This document shows positions 1 to 6,545 of a stretch of DNA of 10,928 bases, piece by piece. How positions within the stretch are numbered: the first letter of the stretch is position 1; every line of letters begins with the position of its first letter. The notes beneath the pieces are model-generated. The model ran no database searches. It was not told the origin of the DNA and saw only the letters and a program-made list of their open reading frames with translations. The DNA is from CAWULT01 sp963923455 (lineage in GTDB: Bacteria > Acidobacteriota > Vicinamibacteria > Vicinamibacterales > UBA2999). Where the stretch lies: NCBI GenBank assembly GCA_963923455.1, contig CAWULT010000139.1:1-10928 (forward strand), given 5' to 3'. Position numbers and translations under genes: made by a program.

Positions 1-1
1 C

Positions 2-610
2 TACACGCCGAAGCCGTACAGCAAGAGCTTCGTGCTGCATCTGGACGCCTGGTACGCCCAGAGCCATCCCGACGAGGACTTCGCGGAGACCTTCGCCGTG
101 TGGCTGACGCCGAACAGCGAGTGGAAGCCCCGCTACGCGGGGTGGCCCGCACTGCGGAAGCTGGAGTACATGGACGAACTCATGCGCTCGCTCCGCGGCC
201 AGGCGCCGAAGGTCCAGAACCCTGTCGAGATCGACCCGCTCTCGTCGCTGACCCGGACGCTGCGCCAGCACTACCGGGCGAAACGGCGCCACTACGGCGT
301 CGACTACCCGGACTTCTACGACCGCGACCTGCGCCGCATCTTCTCGGACGCGCCCGAGCACGCGGCCAGCATCACCGCCGCCCAGTTCATCTCCCGCAAC
401 CGCCGCCAGGTGCGGCGCGTCGTGGCGAGCTGGACGGGCATCTACCAGTACACGATCGACCAGGTCCTCGAGGAGATGATCACGCGCAGCCAGAAGCTGC
501 GCCTCCGCCTCGTCGCCCCGGAAGATCAGACCCGCCAGGAGTTCATCGTGCTCGTCACCGTCCAGGCGATGAACTACCTCCATAGTGGCGGCCACCGGTT
601 GTTCCTGTGA
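2..610 (+). CDS. Putative zinc-binding metallopeptidase, C-terminal part (5' end outside window)
   Basis: The reading frame is open from base 2 to a TGA at 608-610, giving 202 residues with no start inside the window. The first residues visible (YTPKPYSKSFVLHLDAWYAQ, then SHPDEDFAETFAVWL) match what I recall of the putative zinc-binding metallopeptidase family (COG4307 / Peptidase_Mx type). In such gluzincins an HExxH helix supplies two zinc ligands and a downstream acidic segment of the DEDFAE kind supplies the third, a Glu. The HExxH motif would lie upstream of the window and cannot be checked. The remaining ~150 residues are charged and helical (for example RQHYRAKRRHYG), with no signal or membrane segment visible. 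The stop overlaps the start of the ATP-grasp gene, so the two are co-translated. Substrate unknown. The family call is fairly good; peptidase activity is inferred. Confidence 0.7.
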   Translation, partial: YTPKPYSKSFVLHLDAWYAQSHPDEDFAETFAVWLTPNSEWKPRYAGWPALRKLEYMDELMRSLRGQAPKVQNPVEIDPLSSLTRTLRQHYRAKRRHYGVDYPDFYDRDLRRIFSDAPEHAASITAAQFISRNRRQVRRVVASWTGIYQYTIDQVLEEMITRSQKLRLRLVAPEDQTRQEFIVLVTVQAMNYLHSGGHRLFL

Positions 611-1626
611 AGAAAGCCCGCGTCCTCGCCCTCGTCCACGAACACCTCGTCCCGCCGGACGACACCACCGGCCTCGACATCCTCGAAGCCGAGTGGAAGA
701 TGGAGTACGACGTCATCGAGACGCTCCGCGAGATGAGGCACGACGTCGAGGTCCTCGGCATCGACGACGACCTCGCCGGGATCCGCCGGACCGCGGCCAC
801 CTTCAAGCCCCGCATCGTCTTCAATCTGATGGAGGCCTTCGCCGGGGTGACCACCTTCGACCAGAACGTCGTCAGCTACCTCGAACTGCTCCGCCTCGCC
901 TACACCGGGTGCAACCCGCGCGGGCTGATCCTCGCTCGCGACAAGGGCCTCTCGAAGAAGCTGCTCGCCTACCACCGGATTCCGGTCCCCGACTTCACGG
1001 TGATCCGCGTCGGCCACAAACCGGTGCTGCCCGCGCGCCTCCGATTCCCGCTGATCGTCAAGTCGCTGTTCTTCGAGTCGTCGGCCGGCATTTCGCAGGC
1101 CTCGGTCGTCGAGAGCCACGAGCAGTTCGCCCGACGCGTGGCCTTCATCCACGAGAGCCTCGGCACGGCCGCCATCGTGGAGCAGTTCATCGACGGCCGC
1201 GAGCTCTACGTCGGGGTGCTCGGCAACGAGCGGCTCGACGTGCTGCCGGTGTGGGAGATGTCGTTCGCCCACATGCCCGACAACCGGTGGAAGATCGCGA
1301 CCGAGCGGGTCAAGTGGAGCACGAAGTACCAGAAGCGCCACGGCATCATGACCGACCAGGCGCAGCTCGACCCGGCGACGGCCGAGCGGATCCAGCGGAT
1401 CGCCAAGCGCACCTACCGGGCGCTCGACCTGAACGGCTACGCGCGCATCGACCTGCGACTCGACGAGGAGGGACGGGTGTTCGTGCTGGAGGCGAACCCC
1501 AACCCCAACCTGGCTTACGGCGAGGACTTCGCCGAGTCGGCCGAGCGGGGCGGCATGACCTACGAACGGCTGCTGACCCGGATCATCGGCCTCGGGCTCC
1601 GGTGGAAGCCCGAGCGGACCGGCTGA
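607..1626 (+). CDS. D-alanine-D-alanine-ligase-like ATP-grasp enzyme
   Basis: This 339-residue protein has the order of a D-Ala-D-Ala-ligase-type ATP-grasp fold. YTGCNPRGLILARDKGLSKK (about 99-118) corresponds to the YTG...DK..tK segment. FPLIVKS (K152) followed by ESSAGIS (157-163) is the ATP-binding lysine and glycine loop. EQFIDGREL (192-200) is the adenine-contacting strand. ARIDLRL (R280, D282) and LEANPNPNL (E295, N297) supply the metal ligands. Such enzymes form a carboxylate-amine bond through an acyl phosphate. The usual Ddl ending NTxPGMT is replaced by NPNPNLAYGEDF, so this is probably not the housekeeping ligase and the substrate is open. The start is GTG at 607-609, sharing four bases (GTGA) with the upstream stop. 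No Shine-Dalgarno sequence precedes it, so initiation probably depends on coupling to the peptidase gene. Cytosolic. Confidence 0.85.
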   Translation: MKKARVLALVHEHLVPPDDTTGLDILEAEWKMEYDVIETLREMRHDVEVLGIDDDLAGIRRTAATFKPRIVFNLMEAFAGVTTFDQNVVSYLELLRLAYTGCNPRGLILARDKGLSKKLLAYHRIPVPDFTVIRVGHKPVLPARLRFPLIVKSLFFESSAGISQASVVESHEQFARRVAFIHESLGTAAIVEQFIDGRELYVGVLGNERLDVLPVWEMSFAHMPDNRWKIATERVKWSTKYQKRHGIMTDQAQLDPATAERIQRIAKRTYRALDLNGYARIDLRLDEEGRVFVLEANPNPNLAYGEDFAESAERGGMTYERLLTRIIGLGLRWKPERTG

Positions 1627-1638
1627 GGGCCGGTCCGC
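1614..1638 (+). terminator. Hairpin over the ATP-grasp stop codon
   Basis: GCGGACCGGC (1614-1623) and GCCGGTCCGC (1629-1638) are perfect reverse complements: a 10-bp GC stem with a 5-base loop (TGAGG) holding the stop codon. It sits at a convergent gene junction, with the minus-strand operon ending at 1649. There is no U-tract, so efficient intrinsic termination is uncertain. It may act in both directions or protect the 3' end. Confidence 0.45.
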
Positions 1639-1648
1639 CCGGCCTCGA

Positions 1649-2572
1649 TCAGCGCGCTGCGGGACGCGCGGGCGCGTTCACCGGCAGGGGCGGGTCGGTG
1701 CTGCAGGGCGTCGGGCTGAACTTGCCCCCGTCCGCCTCCTTGCGGAAGTCCGTGCTCGTGTAGAACGGGCCGGTCAGGTACACGGGGTCGTCGACGATCG
1801 TCACCACGTGCAGCCACTCGTCACCGTTCGGGTGCGTCGGCAGCCGGTGGATGTACTCCGTGACGGTCGCCCGGTCGCTGTAGGGCACGCCGTTCTTCCG
1901 CAGATAGCCCGCGCGGACGTTCGTCGTGACCACCTTCAGGTTCGCTCCCGAGTTGATCTGCGCCTGCTGGCGCGGCGGAGGCCCGCCTCGCAGGCCCTGA
2001 CCGCCCCCCCCCGGCACAGCGACGGTACCGCTGCCGAGCACGCGGGCGTCGCCGACGGGCGCGGCCCCCCTGCCCGCTCCGGGGCCTTCCCACTCGGCCA
2101 GCGAGAACCCTTGCCACGTCTTCTCGGCGCCCGGGCGCGCGTCAGGGCCGAAGTGCAGCAGGCGCGTCTGCGTGCCCGCGTCGAACTCGAGTTTCAGCGT
2201 CTGCGGGTCCTGCCATGAGATGCGCAGCCGCCCGGGCTGGCGCATGATGCCGCCGACGCCGAACGCCTTGCACTGGTTGCCGCTCGCGTTGTCCGCGGCC
2301 AGATCCCAGGCCGCGGCCACCTTGCGGCCCTCGGCATTGACCGGCACGCTCGACACGTCACCCTTGGGTGCGGTGACCATGCGCCAGCGCCAGTCCTCGG
2401 TGACGACCGACACCCACGTCCCGGTCAGGTCCACCGGGGGGCCCTGCGGCCCCGCGGCCCGGCCTGGCGCGTTGCCCCGTTGGGCGGCGACGCCCGACCA
2501 CGCAGACGCCACGGCCACCGACACCGCCAGCACGCTCGCGGCCAGGCGGCCGTTCCGTGTGAGGGCGCGCAT
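1649..2572 (-). CDS. Secreted protein of the GxW/two-Cys family, with a Gly/Pro-rich insertion (E, last gene of operon)
   Basis: Function is not recognised. The 307-residue product has an Ala-rich signal peptide (about 1-30, ending GVAAQ). The mature part repeats the plan of the upstream proteins: DLTGTW (48-53), a first cysteine C101, FGPDARPG (141-148) where paralogues have LDGR, WQGFSLAEWEG (153-163), then NLKVVTTNVRAGY (211-223), a GVPYSDR loop, DDPVYLTGPF (261-270) and a last cysteine C290. Between the EWEG and NLKVVTT strands lie about 47 Gly/Ala/Pro/Gln-rich residues (164-210) that the paralogues lack. The coding strand there includes a run of nine G (2004-2012). ATG at 2572-2570 shares one base with the preceding TGA, and GGGAG lies 7 bases upstream; longer in-frame starts would run into the neighbouring gene. 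Probably periplasmic. Confidence 0.8.
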   Translation of the reverse strand: MRALTRNGRLAASVLAVSVAVASAWSGVAAQRGNAPGRAAGPQGPPVDLTGTWVSVVTEDWRWRMVTAPKGDVSSVPVNAEGRKVAAAWDLAADNASGNQCKAFGVGGIMRQPGRLRISWQDPQTLKLEFDAGTQTRLLHFGPDARPGAEKTWQGFSLAEWEGPGAGRGAAPVGDARVLGSGTVAVPGGGGQGLRGGPPPRQQAQINSGANLKVVTTNVRAGYLRKNGVPYSDRATVTEYIHRLPTHPNGDEWLHVVTIVDDPVYLTGPFYTSTDFRKEADGGKFSPTPCSTDPPLPVNAPARPAAR

Positions 2573-4338
2573 CACTTCGCTCCCGCGGCCGACGCCGTCC
2601 GGGACAGGTCCTTGTAGATGGCCTCGACGAACATCGCGGTCGTCCACGGCCCCGTCTCCGCACCGTACCGCCCTTCGTAGTCGAGCGCCGGACGGGCCGC
2701 CTTCACCTGCTCGAGGGTCATCTTGCGTGCCACCATGTCCTGAATGCGATCGCGGATGATGACGAGCATGTCGCGGTACCACACGAGGTCGTGCTCGTCC
2801 GAGATGCGCCCGTGCCCCGGGATGATGAAGGTGCCGGCCTCCTGGAGCATCTTGCTCGGCACGGCCACGTCGAGCAGCCGGTTCAGGGCGGCGATCACCC
2901 CCTGGATGCTGCCGCCCGACTCGAGGTCGACCACCGGAAAGCTATCGGTCCGGAACACGTCCCCCGTCACGAGCACGTCGGACCGACGGAAGAACACGAC
3001 CGTCTCGGCGTCGTCCACCGTCGAGGCGTCGTGGGACAGCATGACCGGCTCGCCGTTGAAGGGAAAGTCGCGCGCCGCCTCGAAGTACGTATTGTACGGA
3101 CGGGCCGCGTCGGGCACGTTGCGGGCGATCATCCGCTCGTTGGTGTTCTCGTGCGCGACCACCGCCGCCTGGTTGCCGTTGACGGTGCGCCCGGCCTTCG
3201 ACACGGCCTCGTTGTTCCCCGTGTGATCGGCGTTGGGCGACGTGTTGATCACCCAGCGGATCTCCTTGTCCGGCGCGAGCGCCCTGATCGCCGCCACGAC
3301 CTTGTCGCCCTGCCCGGCACCGCCCGTGTCGACGACGAGGACGCCGTCGTCGCCCACCTGCACCGCGATGTTGGCGCCGGCGCCGACGATCGCGTAGACG
3401 TTGCCCTGCACCTTCACGGCGCGCACCTCACCGGCGGGCAGCCGCTGCGGCAGCACGGCCGGGGCGAACCCGCCGTTCTTCGCGGGGTTCGGACGCGCCG
3501 CCGCGGCGCCCGGCTTCCACTCCGGCAGCAGCGACTCGGCGCCGCCCCGGACGCCCTCGGCCGGCATGCCATGCTTGCGCTCGAACTCCCCCAGCCACGG
3601 ATTCCTGCCCGGCAGATAGTGCGGGACGAGGTTCTTGTCGCGCGGCAGTTCCATCGCGTACTCGCAGTTGTAGAGCCAGTTCGTGTTGCCGCGATCCATC
3701 AGCACGAACTCCTGGCTGCGGATGTAGGGCTCGGTCAGGTACACCGGGTCGGTCGCGATCGTGACCTGCGACAGCACGTTGCCGTGCCGCATCCAGTGCT
3801 CCACGACCGTCGTCCGGTCGCTCGCCGGAACGCCGCTGCGGCGGAAATAGCCCTGCTTGATGTGGGTCGTCGTGATCGTCAGCACGTCGCCGTTCCACTC
3901 ACCCGTCGAGAAACCCATGAACGTGTGGGGGGCGTACTCGGGGGGATGCGGGCGTCCGTCCAGCCAGATCGTGCGGCGCTGCTGGTAGGTGCCCAGGTAC
4001 ATCTCGAGCGCGATCAGTTCCTGCGTGTCGGGGTTGACCTGCTGCCAGATGCGGAACTGGTTCGGCCCGAAGAACATGTACGGCAGCGTGTAGGGCGCGC
4101 ACTGCTCCTCGAGCACCGAGTGCCGGCCGACGTCATAGCTGTCGCCGAACCGGCGGGCGGCGTCGTTGACGGGGATGCCGCTGAAATCGCCTGGCTCCTC
4201 CCCCGGCACGCGGTCCGGCTGGTCCTCGTGGTAGCGGCCGGTCCACTCGCCCGAGAAGTTGACCTGCGCGGCCGCGGGGCCGGCCGCGGCCGCCGCCAGG
4301 ACGGCGCACAGGACGATGCGCCCGATCGCGCGCTTCAT
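2572..4338 (-). CDS. Secreted GxW-domain / metallo-beta-lactamase-fold fusion protein
   Basis: This is a 588-residue exported fusion. Residues 1-25 form a signal peptide (AAAAGPAAAQ). Residues 26 to about 300 form a beta-rich domain with FSGEW (28-32), C80, WLDGRPH (125-131), GFSTGEWNGD (142-151), DPVYLTEPY (197-205) and C225, the same plan as the other operon proteins. Residues ~305-588 are a metallo-beta-lactamase fold: VQGNVYAIVGAGAN, DDGVLVVDTGG, INTSPNADHTGNN (364-376), AHENT (H396), VTGDVFRTD (D460) and IPGHG (H509). The usual HxHxDH zinc motif reads S367-P-N369-A-D371-H372, so the first two His ligands are missing while D371, H372, H396, D460 and H509 remain. Hydrolysis of some substrate is the family expectation, but metal content is uncertain. 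ATG at 4338 is chosen over one ten codons upstream because GGAGGGAG (4345-4352) is well placed and the signal peptide begins there. Confidence 0.87.
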   Translation of the reverse strand: MKRAIGRIVLCAVLAAAAAGPAAAQVNFSGEWTGRYHEDQPDRVPGEEPGDFSGIPVNDAARRFGDSYDVGRHSVLEEQCAPYTLPYMFFGPNQFRIWQQVNPDTQELIALEMYLGTYQQRRTIWLDGRPHPPEYAPHTFMGFSTGEWNGDVLTITTTHIKQGYFRRSGVPASDRTTVVEHWMRHGNVLSQVTIATDPVYLTEPYIRSQEFVLMDRGNTNWLYNCEYAMELPRDKNLVPHYLPGRNPWLGEFERKHGMPAEGVRGGAESLLPEWKPGAAAARPNPAKNGGFAPAVLPQRLPAGEVRAVKVQGNVYAIVGAGANIAVQVGDDGVLVVDTGGAGQGDKVVAAIRALAPDKEIRWVINTSPNADHTGNNEAVSKAGRTVNGNQAAVVAHENTNERMIARNVPDAARPYNTYFEAARDFPFNGEPVMLSHDASTVDDAETVVFFRRSDVLVTGDVFRTDSFPVVDLESGGSIQGVIAALNRLLDVAVPSKMLQEAGTFIIPGHGRISDEHDLVWYRDMLVIIRDRIQDMVARKMTLEQVKAARPALDYEGRYGAETGPWTTAMFVEAIYKDLSRTASAAGAK

Positions 4339-4344
4339 GCGGAA

Positions 4345-4352
4345 CTCCCTCC
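4345..4352 (-). promoter_or_regulatory. Shine-Dalgarno deciding the start of the fusion gene
   Basis: The minus strand reads GGAGGGAG here, 6 bases before the ATG at 4338-4336. It lies inside the alternative longer reading frame, which argues for the shorter start. Confidence 0.6.
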
Positions 4353-4369
4353 GTTCGCCTGACGACACG

Positions 4370-5230
4370 CTAGCGCACCTGCGTCTTCGACGTCGTGCTC
4401 TGCAGGTGCTCGTTCAGGTCGGGGAGGCACGAGACTTCCTGGATGTCGACGTCGTCGACCCGGTTGAAGCGCTTCGTGCTCTTCCACTCGCCCTCCCAGT
4501 TGTCCGGATCGGTCATGGTGTAGGCGATCTCGAGCTGCCGTCCCTCGCTGATCAGGCGGAAGCGCTCCTCGACGCGGAGCTTCTCGCCCGCTGGAATCGA
4601 CATGCCGCCCTGGTCCATCCAGTGGTGATCGCCCCGGAAGTGCGTCGTGTCCACGACGAGCGTGTCGCCCTCCCACCGTCCGATCGACTCGCCGTTGAAG
4701 GTACGGACGACGACGTCGGGGTCGGTGTGCTGGCGCCCGTCGAGGTAGATCACGCGAAAGCTGTTCATGAAGCCGCTGACCATGTAGATCGCCGTCGGCA
4801 GCTGGATCATCGCCATCGGCCAGTAGCGGGTCATGATGAGGGGCAGGCCCGCCGGCCAGCACTGCCCGATGTCGTCTCGGTAGACCTTGCCTTCCTTCAG
4901 GTACTTCTGCGACAGGTCCGCGTGCCGTTGCGCTTCCGGCATCAGCTTCGGATACGGGGGGCCGAAGCGCCAGGCGTTGGGGTTCTCGCTGACGTCGATG
5001 AACCAGTTGCCGGTCAGGTTGAACGGCGCCGGCGGACGGGCCTTGGCGATGTTCGAGGGCGCCAGCGCGCTGAGCTGGCCGTCGACGGCGGCATCGCCCG
5101 ATGCGGGCGTCACGGCCGGGGCCTCGACGACCGGCGGCGCCGCGGGCTGCGGCTGCGACGAACACCCTGCGGCCAGCAGTGTCACCACCACGGCCGCAGC
5201 CGTCAGACGGGGAACCCGAGACATGGTCAT
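4370..5230 (-). CDS. Lipoprotein of the LDGR/GxWxGDTLVV family (B)
   Basis: Function is not recognised. The 286-residue product has a lipoprotein signal: hydrophobic residues 11-20, then lipobox LAAGC with C23. Serine at +2 suggests the outer membrane if Lol rules apply. A Pro/Ala linker (25-50) follows. The mature domain has FNLTGNWFID (70-79), RDDIGQCWPAG (C124), YMVSGFMNS (149-157), YLDGRQHTD (162-170), TFNGESIGRWEGDTLVVDTT (177-196), HHW (202-204), NWEGEWK (244-250) and SCLPDLNEHL (C268). From LSALAP onward it is about two-thirds identical by hand alignment to the product of 5669-6496, so the two are tandem paralogues. ATG at 5230 is preferred because GGGAG (5238-5242) then lies 7 bases away; ATGs at 5236 and 5224 are also possible. 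The gene starts 20 bases after the DUF6152 stop. Confidence 0.85.
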   Translation of the reverse strand: MTMSRVPRLTAAAVVVTLLAAGCSSQPQPAAPPVVEAPAVTPASGDAAVDGQLSALAPSNIAKARPPAPFNLTGNWFIDVSENPNAWRFGPPYPKLMPEAQRHADLSQKYLKEGKVYRDDIGQCWPAGLPLIMTRYWPMAMIQLPTAIYMVSGFMNSFRVIYLDGRQHTDPDVVVRTFNGESIGRWEGDTLVVDTTHFRGDHHWMDQGGMSIPAGEKLRVEERFRLISEGRQLEIAYTMTDPDNWEGEWKSTKRFNRVDDVDIQEVSCLPDLNEHLQSTTSKTQVR

Positions 5231-5237
5231 GCGCATG

Positions 5238-5242
5238 CTCCC
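5238..5242 (-). promoter_or_regulatory. Shine-Dalgarno choosing among three ATGs
   Basis: GGGAG on the minus strand lies 1, 7 and 13 bases from ATGs at 5236, 5230 and 5224. Only the middle one has normal spacing. Confidence 0.45.
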
Positions 5243-5250
5243 GTCGCGGC

Positions 5251-5646
5251 CTACTTGCCCGCCGGGGTGCCGAGACGGGCCGGCTGCTCGAGCAGCACGC
5301 GGCCGTCGGGCAGCGTCAACGACACGAAGATGCCAGCCGGCTCACCGGTGCGCACCGGGTTGACGACCACGCTGACCTTGTCGCCCGGCTTGATGATGTT
5401 CGACTTCCAACCGGCCTTGACCAGGAACGTCGGGCTGGTCAGCTCGACGCCCCAGACGACGAGCTTGCCCTTCTCGTCGGGCACCTCCACCTCGATCCAG
5501 GTGTGGGGGTTCTGCCACCGAAATTCCTTCACGGTGCCGTTCAGCGTGACCTTCTTGGTCCGATCGAACGCGGCCGGCGAATGGTGCGCGAACGCGGGCG
5601 CGGCCAGCACGGCCACCACCACCAGCGACAACAGCCACTTCATCAT
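5251..5646 (-). CDS. DUF6152 family exported protein
   Basis: This 131-residue protein has a signal peptide (WLLSLVVVAVLAAPAFA, to residue 20) and the features I know from DUF6152: HHSPAAFD just after the cleavage site (H21, H22), LNGTVKEFRWQNPHTWIEV (35-53, with NPH at 46-48), an ELTSP segment and KPGDKVSVVVNP (86-97). The beta-rich pattern resembles small OB-like or barrel domains. The family has no assigned function known to me. Cleavage at AFA|HHS would leave His as residue 1 of the mature protein. ATG codons at 5646 and 5643 both follow AGGAGA (5651-5656) at acceptable spacing; the first is listed. The gene starts 22 bases after the stop of the 5669-6496 gene and lies between two paralogues, which suggests it acts with them in the periplasm. 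Confidence 0.88.
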   Translation of the reverse strand: MMKWLLSLVVVAVLAAPAFAHHSPAAFDRTKKVTLNGTVKEFRWQNPHTWIEVEVPDEKGKLVVWGVELTSPTFLVKAGWKSNIIKPGDKVSVVVNPVRTGEPAGIFVSLTLPDGRVLLEQPARLGTPAGK

Positions 5647-5668
5647 TACGTCTCCTCGGCTCGACAGC

Positions 5669-6496
5669 CTATCGGACATGAACCTTCGACGACATGCTCT
5701 GGAGGTGGTCGTTGAGATCGGGCAGGCACTCGACCTCCCCGACGTCGATGTCGTCCACGCGATTCCAGCGACGCGTGCCCTTCCACTCCCCTTCCCAGTT
5801 CTTCGGGTCGGTCAGCGTGAACGCGATCTCGAGCGTCCGGCCGTCGTTGATCATCCGGATGCGCTCGACGATCCGCAACTCCCCGCTCGCGGGGACGCCC
5901 TGGTCGACCCAGTGGTGCTCGTCCTCGATGAAGTTCTTCGTCTCCACGACGAGGGTGTCGCCTTCCCAGTGCCCCACCGACTCGCCGTTGAACGTCCGGA
6001 CGACGATGTCGGCGTCGGTGTGTGTGCGCCCGTCGAGGAAGATCGTGCGCAGGCTGTTCATGAAGCCGCTGACCATGTAGACGGCGGTGGGCAGCTGCAC
6101 CATGGCGATGGGCCACACGCGCGTCATGATGATTGGCACGCCCGCCGGCCAGCACCGACCGATGTCGTCGCGGTAGACCTTGCCCTCGGCGATCGCCTTC
6201 AGGTATGCGTCACGATGCTTCTGCGCCGTGGGCGTCAGCTTCGGAATGGCGGCCGGACCGAACAACCAGCCCTGAATCCCGGGCGAGTTGTCGATGAACC
6301 AGTTGCCCGTCAGGTTGAACGGCGGCGCGGGCCTGGGCCTGGCCAGGTTCGCGGGCGCCAACGCGCTCAGGGGCGTCTCCGGCGGCGGCGAGCCGGCCGG
6401 GGTTTGCGCGGCGGCGGGCGCCGCCGACACCACGCCCCCGAGGAGCACGGCCACCGCCGAACCCATCCATCGCAGCCGACGTGATCGTGCCTTCAT
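5669..6496 (-). CDS. Secreted protein of the LDGR/GxWxGDTLVV family (A, first gene of operon)
   Basis: Function is not recognised. The 275-residue product has a cleavable signal peptide (1-31, ending APAAAQ) and no lipobox, unlike its paralogue at 4370-5230. Mature landmarks: FNLTGNWFID (60-69), RDDIGRCWPAG (C115), YMVSGFMNS (140-148), FLDGRTHTD (153-161), TFNGESVGHWEGDTLVVETK (168-187), EHHWVDQG (193-200), NWEGEWKG (233-240) and ECLPDLNDHL (C257). The GxW near the mature N-terminus followed by strand-like segments would suit a lipocalin-like barrel, which is inference. ATG at 6496 is chosen because GAGG precedes it by 8 bases and the signal peptide begins there; an in-frame ATG at 6559 would place the promoter inside the gene. 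It heads the five-gene operon. Confidence 0.85.
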   Translation of the reverse strand: MKARSRRLRWMGSAVAVLLGGVVSAAPAAAQTPAGSPPPETPLSALAPANLARPRPAPPFNLTGNWFIDNSPGIQGWLFGPAAIPKLTPTAQKHRDAYLKAIAEGKVYRDDIGRCWPAGVPIIMTRVWPIAMVQLPTAVYMVSGFMNSLRTIFLDGRTHTDADIVVRTFNGESVGHWEGDTLVVETKNFIEDEHHWVDQGVPASGELRIVERIRMINDGRTLEIAFTLTDPKNWEGEWKGTRRWNRVDDIDVGEVECLPDLNDHLQSMSSKVHVR

Positions 6497-6520
6497 GTCT
6501 GCCACCTCGGTTTCCTGACA

Positions 6521-6545
6521 CACGGCGCGCAATTGTAACGCCGTG
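6521..6545. promoter_or_regulatory. Inverted repeat around the -10 box (candidate operator)
   Basis: CACGGCG (6521-6527) and CGCCGTG (6539-6545) are perfect 7-base inverted arms separated by 11 bases that contain the -10 box. A dimeric repressor bound here would block the operon promoter. No regulator gene is visible nearby. Confidence 0.4.

Noticed and set aside
607..1626. Assignment as housekeeping ddl
   Set aside because: The metal-binding end is LEANPNPNL rather than the Ddl NTxPGMT form, and the gene is coupled to a metallopeptidase rather than to cell-wall genes, so no gene symbol is given.
585..1763. A 392-codon plus-strand frame overlapping the ATP-grasp gene
   Set aside because: It is the ATP-grasp gene read in another frame: Arg/Pro/Gly-rich with no motifs, while the chosen frame has intact ATP-grasp residues.
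2791..4362. A 523-codon plus-strand open frame opposite the MBL fusion
   Set aside because: Antisense shadow of a well-supported gene in GC-rich DNA; its composition is dominated by Arg, Val and His, with no recognisable domain.
4259..6484. A 741-codon plus-strand open frame opposite the operon
   Set aside because: It runs antisense to four genes with signal peptides and conserved motifs. Its His/Asp/Val/Arg-rich product matches no family and it has no start context.
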